Assembly (NCBI GenBank): GCA_030789695.1
Contig: CM061130.1
Span: 10,593,860-10,657,859, forward strand
Reading direction: 5' to 3'
Origin: Scilla litardierei
Lineage: Eukaryota; Streptophyta; Magnoliopsida; Asparagales; Asparagaceae
DNA: 64,000 nucleotides
Under the pieces are notes generated by a model. The model had not been told where the DNA came from. It ran no database searches and saw only the letters and a list, made by a program, of their open reading frames with translations. Positions 20,605-31,050 of this stretch are shown piece by piece (positions within the stretch are counted from its first letter, which is position 1; each line of letters begins with the position of its first letter). A program made the position numbers and the translations under genes.

Positions 20605-22302
20605 TTTTTCTTTCCCTCTTTTGCCCCCCCGTATTTGTGCCCATCTGTCTTTTCGGGGCCCTGCTTTGTCTCTGCCCGGGGGGGAAACCATTCACGTGTC
20701 CTGCTTTCTGATTTCTCCTTGTTTGTTTTTGACTCCCCCTTGCATATTTCTGCATTTCACGATCACATTTTATTCGCTAGCACTGTCTGGTCTAGCTTGG
20801 GGGACGTCTAGTTTTGTGTGTGTCGTGTTTTGTTGTTTTTCTTATTTTTGTGTGTGTGCTTGTTTTTTCCCCTTTTGAGTGTCGTGTCGTGTGATTTTAT
20901 TTCTTTTTTTTGTGTCGTTTGATTTTGAGTTTGATTTTCCTTTATTTTCTGTTTCATCTCTGTGTTTTTCTCGTTTTTATTTCTTGTTGTGTCGGCGCGT
21001 ACTCCCCCCATCTTCATTGCCCTCCCGTACTCACTCATATTGCATTGAGGGCAATGCAAGCTTCAGCTTGGGGGAGTCGCTGTGTGCGTCATTTGAGTCC
21101 TTCTTTTTCGCTTTTGTGTCGTTTTCATCGTGTTTTGTTATTTTTCCTTTTTTCTCTTTTCTTCTTTTTTTTCTTTTTTTATCTCTTTCTCCTAGAGATG
21201 AATCCTATGATGAATCGTCACAAAGTCACACACACACCTAGCACGGCATCGATAGTCATATTCACTAACCCTAGGATTTCGAGTCCTCTTGCATTTCATG
21301 CATCGTGGGTCCACTTAGCTTTTTTGTGAGTCGTGCGTCGTGCCTAGCTATTTGGTGTGCTTCTACCTTGTGATTTTATTTTATATGCCTGTCCAGGAAT
21401 GACCCCTAGATTATCATGCTTCGATTTGAATATGCGGTATTTGCTTTTACTATATGCATGCTATATTTATATCGTATATTTCAATTCGCATGCGTCGGGA
21501 TTCCACAATTAAGGAATAGGATAACCCATTTAGCCTATGCTCTATTTAGCGAGAATAGTTTCCTTTGCCCAAGTGTTTAGATTTCGACTTCTTTTTTGTT
21601 TTACTTGGTGCAAATCCACTCGTCGTGTACCGTTCTCCCACTTGGGAGAGTACACATGTGTATAGCCAAAAACCCAAAAATCAAAAAAAAAGAGAAAAGA
21701 AAAATTTTGTATAGCCAAAAAGCCAAAAAAATATACAAATACCCAAAACCCAAAAAAATATACACTGTGAATATTTTTCCTACCTACCGAGAATAAAGGG
21801 AAGGCGAGAATTTGCACCAAGTGTTCTACTCCACATCATCTCAACCCCCGTCGTTTTCGAAAACACTTGGCTTATGAACTTTTTTAGCTAGTATCTAGGC
21901 TATAGTGACGTGATTTCCTAGACCCTAGTTGTGGAGTCCCCGATGCATGATACGTTTCACTTCTTATACTCTTCTCATGCATGCTTGAAATAATATTCAC
22001 CGCAATTTCAAATTCGAATCGGTATTTGGGTCATTTCCTGGATTTGCGTATATGAGCTCATAGCACATTGTAGAAAGCGACACCATTTGCTAGCACACGA
22101 CCGCACTCACACGCGCTTCACCGCGTGGGCCCACGACACTTATTTGGACTCGTTTTCCTAGGTTTAGTGATGTGATTTGATGTTTGCTCGCTTGGTGTGT
22201 CATTTTCGATTTTGTTGGCTCTGACGGATGATCTAGGATATAGAGTTCTCTTTTTCTCTCTTTCTCTCTATTTTCTCCCTCCGAGCTCCTACTCTCACTC
22301 GT
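20605..22302 (+). other. Athila-1 3' untranslated region
   Basis: About 1.7 kb of T-rich, GTGTCG-rich and later A-rich sequence with no protein. It contains two AGCTTGGGGGA motifs (20794-20804, 21065-21075) identical to the core of the true polypurine tract. A hairpin TTGCATTG-AGGG-CAATGCAA (21040-21059) lies just before the second motif. An A-rich block of repeated CCAAAAA words occupies 21664-21760. The order is conserved in the copies at 51140-52810 and 58860-59672. Confidence 0.7.
21040..21075 (+). other. Hairpin followed by polypurine-like motif
   Basis: Arms TTGCATTG and CAATGCAA with an AGGG loop, then AGCTTGGGGGA five bases further. In the two related copies the right arm reads TAATGCAA (about 51542) and CAGTGCAA (about 59274). 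Both changes keep G-U pairing in RNA, which supports the hairpin. Confidence 0.6.
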
Positions 22303-22322
22303 CTTCCTCGAGGACGAGGAAG
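22303..22322 (+). other. Hairpin upstream of the polypurine tract
   Basis: CTTCCTCG-AGGA-CGAGGAAG, a perfect 8-bp stem with a 4-nt loop, 5 bp before AGCTTGGGGGA. An identical hairpin lies at 52815-52834 in the related copy. Confidence 0.7.
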
Positions 22323-22327
22323 AGTTT

Positions 22328-22341
22328 AGCTTGGGGGATTT
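22328..22341 (+). other. Polypurine tract of Athila-1
   Basis: AGCTTGGGGGATTT directly before the 3' LTR at 22342. The GGGGGA core is the expected plus-strand primer. Confidence 0.75.
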
Positions 22342-23918
22342 TGACGTGCGTTTATATTTTATATATTCATGCACGTTTTCTTTTGTGTTTCTCCGTATTT
22401 TTTCGCCGTCTTTTATTCGTCTTCTCGTATTTTCTCGTTTTCTTTCACTTTTCTTTGTTTCTCCATGTTTGTAGGGGATTGACCACGTAGGGGACGTCTA
22501 ACGTCGATATCTCAAGTCCCCGGAGCAACGGGAGGAGTCACGCGTGATCCAGGGGGTCAAACGTCAAAGAATACATCTTTCAGCCCCTCACCCGGTCGGT
22601 TGGTCATCTCCAACCGATCGGGCGATGCATGCGTGCACCACCCGGTCTCAGCCAGAGCTCAGGTGAAAGTCACCCGACCGGTTCACATGTCGGTTCAGCG
22701 GGGGCCTGTTCTCTGTCTTTTCGATCCAAATTCCAACCTATCGGGTGACTCTCACCCGATCGGTTCATCTGTAGCTGATGCTGAGGAGCTGAAGACACGG
22801 GCACCCAACCGATCACTTCACCCGATGGCGCCAAGATCCAACCGGTCACTCCAGGAACTCACCCGACCGGTTCATATGACCGGGTGAAAGCTCGCCATTT
22901 TCTGTTCATTATCTGTAACGGATCACCCGATCGGTTGACTTGTCAACCGATCGGGTGATACGAGAGTCTATAAATAGAACCCCTAGGGTTCCAGAAACGG
23001 GGGAGCTGCTAGTTTTTACTGTTTTCTCCTATTATGACGGCTGTAATTTCTGTTCTTTCGTAAGTTATCGGATCTTTCTCAAACTTTAGTATTGTCTTAA
23101 TTACTCTATTACTTCCACATTCCAATCGCCTGATTATGATTCCAACGGTTCATTTTCATTTAGATCGCTTTTTAATGAATTTTTGTGAGTAGTTCCCAAA
23201 TCTGGGATTTTGGTGGAAACCCCTTCGGGGGCTCTTCCCGATGCATCCATAGGGTTAGGAAATCGACATGGATTAGGATTCTAACGGTTACGCGGGGTGT
23301 TTCATTGTCATCGGCGGGAAAAAGACCGCCTTTGACCGTTGGGCCAAGGGGGAATAAACTTGGCGGTTGACTCCCTAGCCATAGCTCACGTCCTTAGCGT
23401 AGACGCCGAATCCTAGCACGCGGGAGCGGCAGGATGAGACGTTGGGAGTTATCGTTGCGAGCTTAGTGCTCCCGGAATCGATCAGTGTTAATGGACACGG
23501 GAGTGTCTACTGATCGAATCCAGGAAGTCCGGTGTATCATCCTGGGCACCGACCGGAATATCGGGCCCATGGGATGCCGGTACCACTTTCAGAGGCAACG
23601 TCTCACCATTAGACCCTAATTCTGATCGCTATCCTACTCGTAGGTCGTATCGGGGAGAGTCGCTCGTTGGAGTGGAAACCAAGGTCCCGGGTTTATTTTC
23701 TTATTGTTCATACCTTGAATTCTTATATCGTGACAACCATCTACCGATTCGGGCTAGCTCGCCCACGGGGTGATTTTGATCCTCCTTGACACAAGCACAA
23801 CCTAGCCTCCCTGTGTTCGACCCCCAAGCCACACTACAACACCGTGCGCTTGCGGTTACAAATATTTTAAACCCCTTGCCTGCCATGCGGCCACACGCGC
23901 GCGCGGCGGCACCGGTCA
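22342..23918 (+). mobile_element. Athila-1 3' LTR
   Basis: TGACGTGCG to ACCGGTCA, 1577 bp, co-linear with the 5' LTR. Palindromic array 22588-22960, TATA box 22969-22976, leader hairpin 23478-23517. In the latter one pair of the 10-bp stem has become G-U. It is followed by the ACATA duplication. Confidence 0.93.
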
Positions 23919-23923
23919 ACATA
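23919..23923. repeat. Target-site duplication of Athila-1, right (ACATA)
   Basis: Matches 5385-5389. Confidence 0.9.
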
Positions 23924-24147
23924 CGTATATGTTCTTCACTTGAACATCTTGGCCCACATATTCACACTTTAACACATACATCACACGTCACAATTAAGTC
24001 TTTATACGTATGATTACACATATTTAGATCACTACTCACATCCATGTGCATACGACATCACATTGTATCCACATCATGATACCTTCAAGTATAACGACTT
24101 ATATTCTACCTGCTTATATATATATACACACACACATACATATATAT
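23924..24147 (-). mobile_element. AC-rich tail, probable continuation of element M2
   Basis: Low-G, ACATAC-rich sequence with CA and TA runs near 24115-24150. It follows the Athila-1 right duplication, so it is the other side of the insertion site at 5389. No gene is seen. Confidence 0.45.
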
Positions 24148-24180
24148 ATCTATATTATAAAACAAGGATGTTATCATGGG

Positions 24181-24330
24181 TTATTGGATAAGAGATTTTG
24201 GATAAGAGATGAGATTTTGAGGGATAAGAGAGGTTGATGAATTTGGATAAGAGAATTTGGACAAGAGAAATTGGATACGAGATGAGATTTTGAGGGATAA
24301 GAAAGGTAGATGAAAATGTATAAGAGAAAT
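24181..24330 (+). repeat. Degenerate GGATAAGAGA minisatellite
   Basis: The words GGATAAGAGA, TTTGGA and GATGAGATTTTGAGGGATAA recur six or more times with variable spacing. One ~65-bp segment is present twice (about 24188 and 24270). Confidence 0.6.
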
Positions 24331-27300
24331 TTTAGGGAGAAAACTTTTGAATTTGGAAGGGAAATGTGTTGGTGGAAAATCGAAATGATAGCTTCCCCAT
24401 TTCAAACTGAAATCTGTGCTTCCCCATTTCAAAACATCTGCAGAAATTCCTTAGGGGGAAACCAACATCTCTCCCAAAAAACCCTCCCCCGTTCCTTTCT
24501 CAACCACAGCCACCAAAATTCCTTTGGAGATTGAATTCATGTATCGATTTCTCCTTCCTCACCTCTAGCTGTCTTCTTCCTCTTTGCCGTCCAACTCCAT
24601 CCAGTGTCTGTCAAAGAGCAGCGCCTGAGCAACTTAATGCAGGCTACGCTAGTATGAGGCTTGCGGCCATGCCGTTGATTCCAACATCGGTTCTATGGGG
24701 TTACTTTGCCTTTATGGCCATCGAAAGCTTGCATGGCAACCAGTTTTGGAAGATGATCCTGCTGCTCTTCACTGCTCCAAGCCGAATTTTGCAGACGTTG
24801 GTTCTTTTGAAGTAAAATTATTTGCAAAAAAAGTTGCATTTTTTCCATTTTTACGAATAGATCTGGTCTAATTTGATGGGAACATGTTAAATCTGTGGCT
24901 GATTTTGTAGGATTCAAAGTTCTGTTCTTTTGTTCATGTTTCAATTGTTTTGCTTCTAAAGGTTGGATTTTGATTTGCTTTTTACTATGTTTTTGAGCTT
25001 TATCCATTCAAATTGTAGAAAACTTTGTCTTTTTCATCAAATTCATGAAAAAGCCGTCATACATATCATAGGTTTTTGTCTGCAAAAAGTCCTGTTGGAA
25101 TTCTAGAATAATCTCATCGGCACTGATTAAGTACCCTAAATGATTACACTCCATTAATTTGTTGTGATTTCTGGAATACCTTGCCGGCACTAATGAAATA
25201 CTCACATGTGCGCTCAATCAAGAAGGTTAAATTGTATTATTGTATTTTAGATTTGGCATGATAATTCTGTGTGTTTGTCAGATGCCAAAGGATTAGATGG
25301 TCATCATTTATATTAGTTGCAAACAGATAGTCAAAAATTTGGTCTTTGTGGTCCAATGCACAACAACCAGTATATCAAGGCCTTCTGCACATCGTTGGGA
25401 GAAAACTTTCATCTATATCTGTTGATTAACCAAGTTGCAAGAGTCTTCTCAAGTTTGTAGTACTTAGTGACTAAAAGAAATGATTTCCCTATTTGAAGAC
25501 TTTGCTTCTTGGCCAAATGACCATTACATTTGGCATTTGTTATCATTGCAGCACAGGTTTAGTTCCTTTTCTTCAAGAATGCATGACAATAATCAACTTA
25601 ACCTCCAGAGTTATAGCTTGTAAATTTTATGTGACATTGTCTAAATTATTCAATGTGCTAGGAAACTTCTGTCACTGAATCCATGTTAACCTTCTAACTT
25701 AACAAGATAATGCAGGCTTTTCAAGTCAATATCTATCCATGATGGCTGTCAGACTTTGCTTTGTGTCATGACTTCTTTTATGGTTGTTGTACTCTTCTAA
25801 CCATTACTTGCATGTTGCGATTGGAAATAATTTCACTCCACAAGCTTTCCGTTTCATTTTCACTACACAGTCTCCAAGTATATCAATTAATAGTAAACCG
25901 TGAGCCGTTTATATTAACATACATCCCCTGAAAATAATTTCACTCCACAGACTGCATCTTTTGAGGGAGACACAGAAGAATCTTGGACTCTGCCATGACG
26001 TCTTAGGACGCGAGCTCCTGCGCGGTCATCTTCCACTTTTCTCCAGCCTCCCTTAACGACTACTGCTTCCTTCAAGTTCAAGGGAGCCGTCAGCCTCAAG
26101 GTCACAGTGATTCATAAATCAAATTCCATTATTATTGCTTCAAGCTTTCTGTTTGGATTCTAAGTTTAGTTCTCAATGCATTTATTAACATATTCTGATA
26201 TCTATCATACCAACATTTTGGATCATCCAAATTGAGATTTTACAAAATTTAGTTGACTTCTTAAGCTGCTAGAAGCTCGTGAAGCTCCCGTTCTTCTCTC
26301 AAGCTGCTAGGTTGAGATGGTTTTAATTTTGCTATGAAGCTTCCATTCTTCATCTGTTTAATTATGCTTACGTTAATTATTTACTCGGTTTAATTTTTCC
26401 ACGGAGCAGAATAGGAGGTAGCTCGGGCTCACGGCTTACACCTCTTTGATCACCGATCTCTTTCTCTCTCACCACCGCCTCGCTCACTCCGTGCTCCGAA
26501 GAATCCTGTTAGGAATTTGTTCCTCTGTTTAATTTTTATTTTTGTTTGAGCCATTGTTTTCATTGTGGCATTATATTTGTTTTGTTGATTATGACTAGTG
26601 AAATTCAGTTTGATTTGTTATAAAAAAGTGCCTGAATTGCTTTAATTTAAGCATGATGTGGATACATTTTTCAACAATTTCCAGTTGGGTTTTGGATTGA
26701 ACTTTGCTTCCTTTGGTGTCTAGGGGTTGAATTCCAGTGGAAAGAAAGGGATCTAATGTGTTCTTACAGAAGTGTAAATACCGCAGCAATGGAAGGGATG
26801 TCGGCACGACAATGGGATCCATTTGAAAGAAAACCAGAAAGATCAGCATCGCAGCTGGGTTTCCCAACATCAGGGCAATTTATTTGGTGGACCATTTCTT
26901 TGCCATGCTGGAGTTTCAGAAGTAGATGTAGACGAGTAACTGATAGCATTTGATATGAAACTGGAGAGTTTTGTTATCAACTGGAGAATGGTTTGTACTT
27001 CTTGCCACAAGCTCATGTAGGCATTACAAAATTTTCTGGGTTATCTGAGATAATTTTCTCCCATTTATTTTTTTTCAGAAATGGGAGTGAGAATAAAGCC
27101 AGGTGGTTAAGTTTAGAGCTCTCATGGCCGTGAGGTTCTCTTTCCTCTTATATTGGACTTGAAAAGGAAAGTCGAAATAACTCTGGGCATCATTCTAGGC
27201 ATGGTAAGCTCCTTTTGTCCAGGACCCAGAGGAGGTAGCAGAAGGTTTCTATAAGAAATTTTTATTGCTACCCTCGAATCAAGTGAAATACATGAACGAG

Positions 27301-27530
27301 TACCAAAGGCCCTCATGGCAAGAGATAAGGTGATTTTCCTTTGTTGGTACTGAAATTTTTATAAAAGGGGTTACTGTAGTTAACTTTTCTCTTATATTTT
27401 TTGGCTATTGAATTTCTGAAGGTTGAATTTGTCATTTTGTACGTGTCGGGGCATTCAATAAAATTTCTTGAATATATTTGATGTTATTGCAGATTTGATG
27501 TTCTAAAAATAGAAATTTTTGTCATATATT

Positions 27531-27638
27531 TTGTGTCATATATTTAATGTTCTTGAATGCCCCTATGTCTTATATTTTCAATACCAATAGATTAGAAAAA
27601 AGTTACTGAATGCCCCTACACATAAAAGTTATTGAACA
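27531..27638 (+). repeat. ~105-bp direct repeat, copy 1
   Basis: Starts TGTCATATATTTAATGTTC and holds GAATGCCCCTA twice. Copy 2 lies at 28172-28280 with about 90 percent identity by eye. Confidence 0.7.
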
Positions 27639-28171
27639 ACAAATTTGTGTCATATTTTTTAGAACTGTTCTCAAAATACATGTGTCAGAACTGTTCTCAA
27701 AATATAGGTTGGTACAGAAAATAGAAAACTTCAGAAATTTGTGTCATTCGTGTCATTCTGTATGTGTATGGTCATTCAAAGAATAGTTCTCAAAATATAT
27801 TTGATGTTAATCTGCGCGGTTGATGTTAATTACTACCCTAACCTTTAAAAATTGGCATAGGTATCAAGCCAATTTTTTGAAATCAAGCCTGAGTCCAGTT
27901 TGTATTTTGTTAATTCTAAAATTTTCTTTAACTCATGTTGTAGAAGCTCGCATAAAGGCATCCATATAACTCTTTCCCGTGAGAACCTTCAAAGCTATGG
28001 TGATCAAGTCCTTTGCATCAAATATGTTTTTTCCTCTTTATTATTTTTCCTCTGTTTAATTCAGGAACTTGAAAGGATAGCAAACATGAGTCCAGTCATG
28101 TGTTTTTCGTTTAAAACCAAAAAAAGTTTAAATCTTTATTAATTTCAATTATGTTCATGATCTGTGTATTT

Positions 28172-28280
28172 TGTGTCATATATTTGATGTTCTTGAATGC
28201 CACTATGTCATATATTTTCAGTACCAATAGATTAAAGAAAATTTATTGAATGCCCCTACACAGAAAAGTTATTGAAAGTT
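28172..28280 (+). repeat. ~105-bp direct repeat, copy 2
   Basis: Second copy of 27531-27638, 641 bp downstream, ending close to the right edge of the unclassified segment. Confidence 0.7.
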
Positions 28281-28286
28281 ATTTGT

Positions 28287-28347
28287 CATGGCCTATTTAG
28301 CTCTATATGGAGACTGATACGGTACCCCTCTACACGCGAGTAGAGGG
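28287..28347 (+). other. Junction fragment with LTR-start-like sequence and hairpin
   Basis: 28287-28312 (TGTCATGGCCTATTTAGC...) resembles the LTR start of copies P and M2. It is followed by a hairpin CCCTCTAC-ACGCGA-GTAGAGGG (28326-28347). RT-coding sequence begins right after. It is probably a breakpoint scar. Confidence 0.35.
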
Positions 28348-30997
28348 AGTATAATCAGTACTTGGACAAATATGTGGTGGTATTCATCGATGATATCCTG
28401 GTATATTCAAGGAGCAGGAAGAGCATGCGAAGCATCTACGGATGATATTGGAGACACTGCGAAGCCATCAGTTGTATGCTAAGTACAGCAAGTGTGAATT
28501 CTAGTGGGAAAGAGTGGCATTTCTTGGCCACATTATGTCTGGCGAAGGCATATCTGTATATCCAGAGAAGGTGGCAGCAGTCAGAAATTGGCCAGCCCCT
28601 CGGACAGTTACTGAGATCAGAAGTTTTCTTGGGTTAGCATGATATTATCGGTGCTTCATTCAGGATTTATCTAAGATCGCTGAGCCTATGATGCGACTTA
28701 CGAGAAAGGAGGTGGAATTCATTTGGTCAGATGCATGTGCCTAATCTTTTGAAAAGTTGAAGGCTGCGTTGACAAATGCACCAGTACTAACCATTCCCGA
28801 CCGGCTTGGAGAATTTGAGGTGTATTGTGATGCCTCTGGAAAAGGCCTTAGCTGCGTACTACATCAACACGGGAAGGTAGTAGCCTATGCATCGAGGCAG
28901 TTGAAGCAGCATCAGAAGAATTATCCTACTCATGACTTGGAACTGGTTGCAGTAATTTTTGCTTTGAAGATATGGAGGCATTACTTATTGTGAGAACATG
29001 AGACGATATTTACCGATCATGAGAGTCTGAAGTACATCTTCACATAGAAAGAACTTAATATAAGGCAACCGAGGTGGCTGGAACTTATGGCAGATTATGA
29101 CATTGACCTACACTATCACCCTGGGAGGGTTAATGTCGTTCCAGATGCATTAAGTTGACCTCCAGCTATGATGACCCTTACAACTCAGTGGAGGCTTCAA
29201 CAAGAAATTTGCAAGATGGGGATCGAAGTCATTCTACCTGAGATTACTGCGACACTTATGGACTTGCACATTCAGTCAACTTTAGTTGATCGAGTCAAAT
29301 CTACTCAGGATGGAGATGTCAAGTTACAGAAGATCAAAGAGCATGTGGAAAACAGTCTTCGGACAGATTTTCTTATTCATGAAGATGGATCCTTGAGATA
29401 CAACAGTAGAATTTGCCTGCCAATGGGTGATGTTAGAGACGAGTTGTTAAAGGAAGCACATAACTCTCCATACTTTATTCATCCCGGTGGCACTGAGATG
29501 TATAAAGATCTACGTCAAAATTTTTGGTGTCACGGCATGAAAAGAAGTGTTGCACGGAGCGTAGCCAAATGTTTAGTATGCCAGCAGGTAAATGCTGAAC
29601 ATCATCGCACCGCAGGGTTACTTCAACCATTACCTATCCCAGAATGGAAGTGGCAGCATGTTACCATGGATTTCATGACTAAACTACCTCGGGGTTCTAA
29701 GAAAAATGATGTCGATTGGGTGATCGTTGATCGATTGAACTAGTCGGCACATTTCATACCATTTCGACTAGGACAGTCAACTGAACTTCTTGCGAAGAAG
29801 TATATGGAGGAGATAGTAAGACTACACAGAGTTCCAGTGAGTATTATCTCTGATCGAGACAGTCTCTTCACCTCTCATTTTTGAAAGAGTCTGCAAGTGA
29901 GTTTAAGTACCAATCTTAGTTTCAGCACTGCGTACCATCCTCAGACTGATGGACAGTCTGAGCGCACCATTCAGATATTAGAAGATATGTTGGGAGCTTG
30001 TATGCTAGACTTCAAATGTTCATGGAAAGATCATCTACACCTAGTGGAGTTTGCTTACAACAATAGTTATCAGTCTAGTATTGGTATGGCGCCCTTCGTA
30101 GCAGTGTATGGGAGGAAGTGTCATTCCCCTTTGAATTGGGACGATGTTGGTGACAGAGAACTTTTGGGGCATGAACTGATCGTGGAAGCCATGGATGTAG
30201 TGAGGACTATCAGAGAAAAGCTTCGAATTGTACAGGATCGCTACAAGCATTGGGCAGATACTAGGCGCCGTCACTTAGAGTTTCAACCAGGTGACCATGT
30301 ATTTTTGAAGATCTCACCCAACCGAGGACTTATTTGTTTCGGAAGGCGAGGGAAGCTTAGTCCACGGTATACTGGACCATTCAATATATTGGAGCGAGTA
30401 GGATAAGTGGCTTATCGCCTTGCATTACCACCTACCTTGGAAGGAGTACATGATGTGTTCCATGTCTCGCAATTGTACACCTTGGAAGCTGTGGATGTAG
30501 TGAGGACTATCAGAGAAAAGCTTCGAATTGTACAGGATCGCTACAAGCATTGGGCAGATACTAAGTGTCGTCACTTAGAGTTTCAACCAGGCGACCATGT
30601 ATTGTTGAAGATCTCACCCAACCGAGGACTTATTCGTTTCAGGAGGCGAGGAAAGCCTAGTCCACAGTATATTAGATCGTTCGATATATTGGAGCGAGTG
30701 GGAGAAGTGGCTTATCGCGTTGCATTGCCACCTACCTTGGAAGGAGTACATGATGTGTTCCATGTCTCGCAATTGTGACAATATATGAGTGATCCTAGTC
30801 ATATGGTGGACTACTCAGAGATTGCAATTCGTCCAGACTTGACTTACGAGCAATGGCCAGTGGGAATATTAGATCGACGACAGAAGGTGTTCAGAAACAA
30901 GGTTGTCGATCTAGTGACAGTTATGTGGCGTCACGACTCACCTGATGAATCTACCTGGGAGCGAGAAGATGAGATGCGTGAACGCTACCCCTACTAA
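28348..30997 (+). pseudogene. pol: Tekay-like chromovirus pol, 3' part (RT end, RNase H, integrase)
   Basis: Starts inside [19 protein letters not shown] (28350-28400) is the catalytic block, with its FIDD aspartates. RNase H follows (28757-29160: [32 protein letters not shown]). The integrase then has an HHCC finger (H and H near 29460-29490, C..C in KCLVCQQV at 29569), a DDE core ([26 protein letters not shown]) and a C-terminal GPF...VAYRLALPP module. The tail STWEREDEMRERYPY is typical of Tekay/Del elements. The 5' half of RT, protease and gag are absent. Many in-frame stops (28502, 28741, 28992, 29047, 29157, 30404 and others) make it non-functional. Several fit CAG to TAG or CGA to TGA transitions. 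It copies RNA and integrates DNA in intact relatives. Confidence 0.85.
30184..30775 (+). repeat. 300-bp in-frame tandem duplication in integrase C-terminus
   Basis: 30184-30475 and 30484-30775 are near copies with a period of exactly 300 bp (100 codons). They cover EAMDVVRTIREKLRIVQDR to VHDVFHVSQL. The units differ at roughly 5-6 percent of sites and only the first carries the TAA at about 30404, so the duplication is not recent. The sister element at 62465-63343 has one copy. Confidence 0.85.
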
Positions 30998-31037
30998 TTC
31001 ACCGCGATGTGATGAATTCCGAGGACAGAATTTTTGT

Positions 31038-31050
31038 AAGGAGGGTAGAA
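31038..31050 (+). other. Polypurine tract before the Tekay-like LTR
   Basis: AAGGAGGGTAGAA directly before TGTGACGGCC, preceded by TTCCGAGGACAGAA. Confidence 0.65.

Larger units (their letters stand above)
5390..23918 (+). mobile_element. Athila-1: complete Athila/Tat-lineage element with gag and protease only
   Basis: Boundaries are fixed by two 1577-bp LTRs (5390-6966 and 22342-23918) and the ACATA duplication. In order it holds: LTR, tRNA-Asp-like primer site, gag, protease, a conserved stem-loop, a palindromic array with TATA box, a small 3' ORF, three purine-tract motifs, and LTR. No reverse transcriptase, RNase H or integrase is present, so it is non-autonomous. Its protease frame is split by the LARD at 9334-18714; without that insertion the element is about 9.1 kb. 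LTR divergence in the first ~600 bp is about 3 percent by eye. Confidence 0.92.
24148..28286. other. Unclassified AT-rich segment
   Basis: About 4.1 kb without a protein I recognise. The longest plus-strand frame with an ATG, 24531-24815 (94 codons), has no known motif and no supporting copy. The segment starts TCTATATTATAAAAC after an AT-rich flank, similar to 5' ends of some plant Helitrons. I do not find a CTRR end with a nearby hairpin at the right side. It contains ~105-bp direct repeats (27531-27638 and 28172-28280) and a repeated AATAATTTCACTCCACA (about 25828 and 25934). It could be a non-autonomous DNA transposon or old intergenic DNA. Confidence 0.4.

Noticed and set aside
24531..24815. 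94-codon frame starting [13 protein letters not shown] as a host gene
   Set aside because: No recognised domain, no second copy, and no supporting gene context.
27122..27316. Minus-strand 64-codon frame as a gene fragment
   Set aside because: No motif recognised; the plus strand is open over part of it as well, so neither reading is supported.
28326..28347. Hairpin as a Helitron 3' end
   Set aside because: The stem is good but no CTRR terminus follows within the expected distance; RT coding sequence starts at once.
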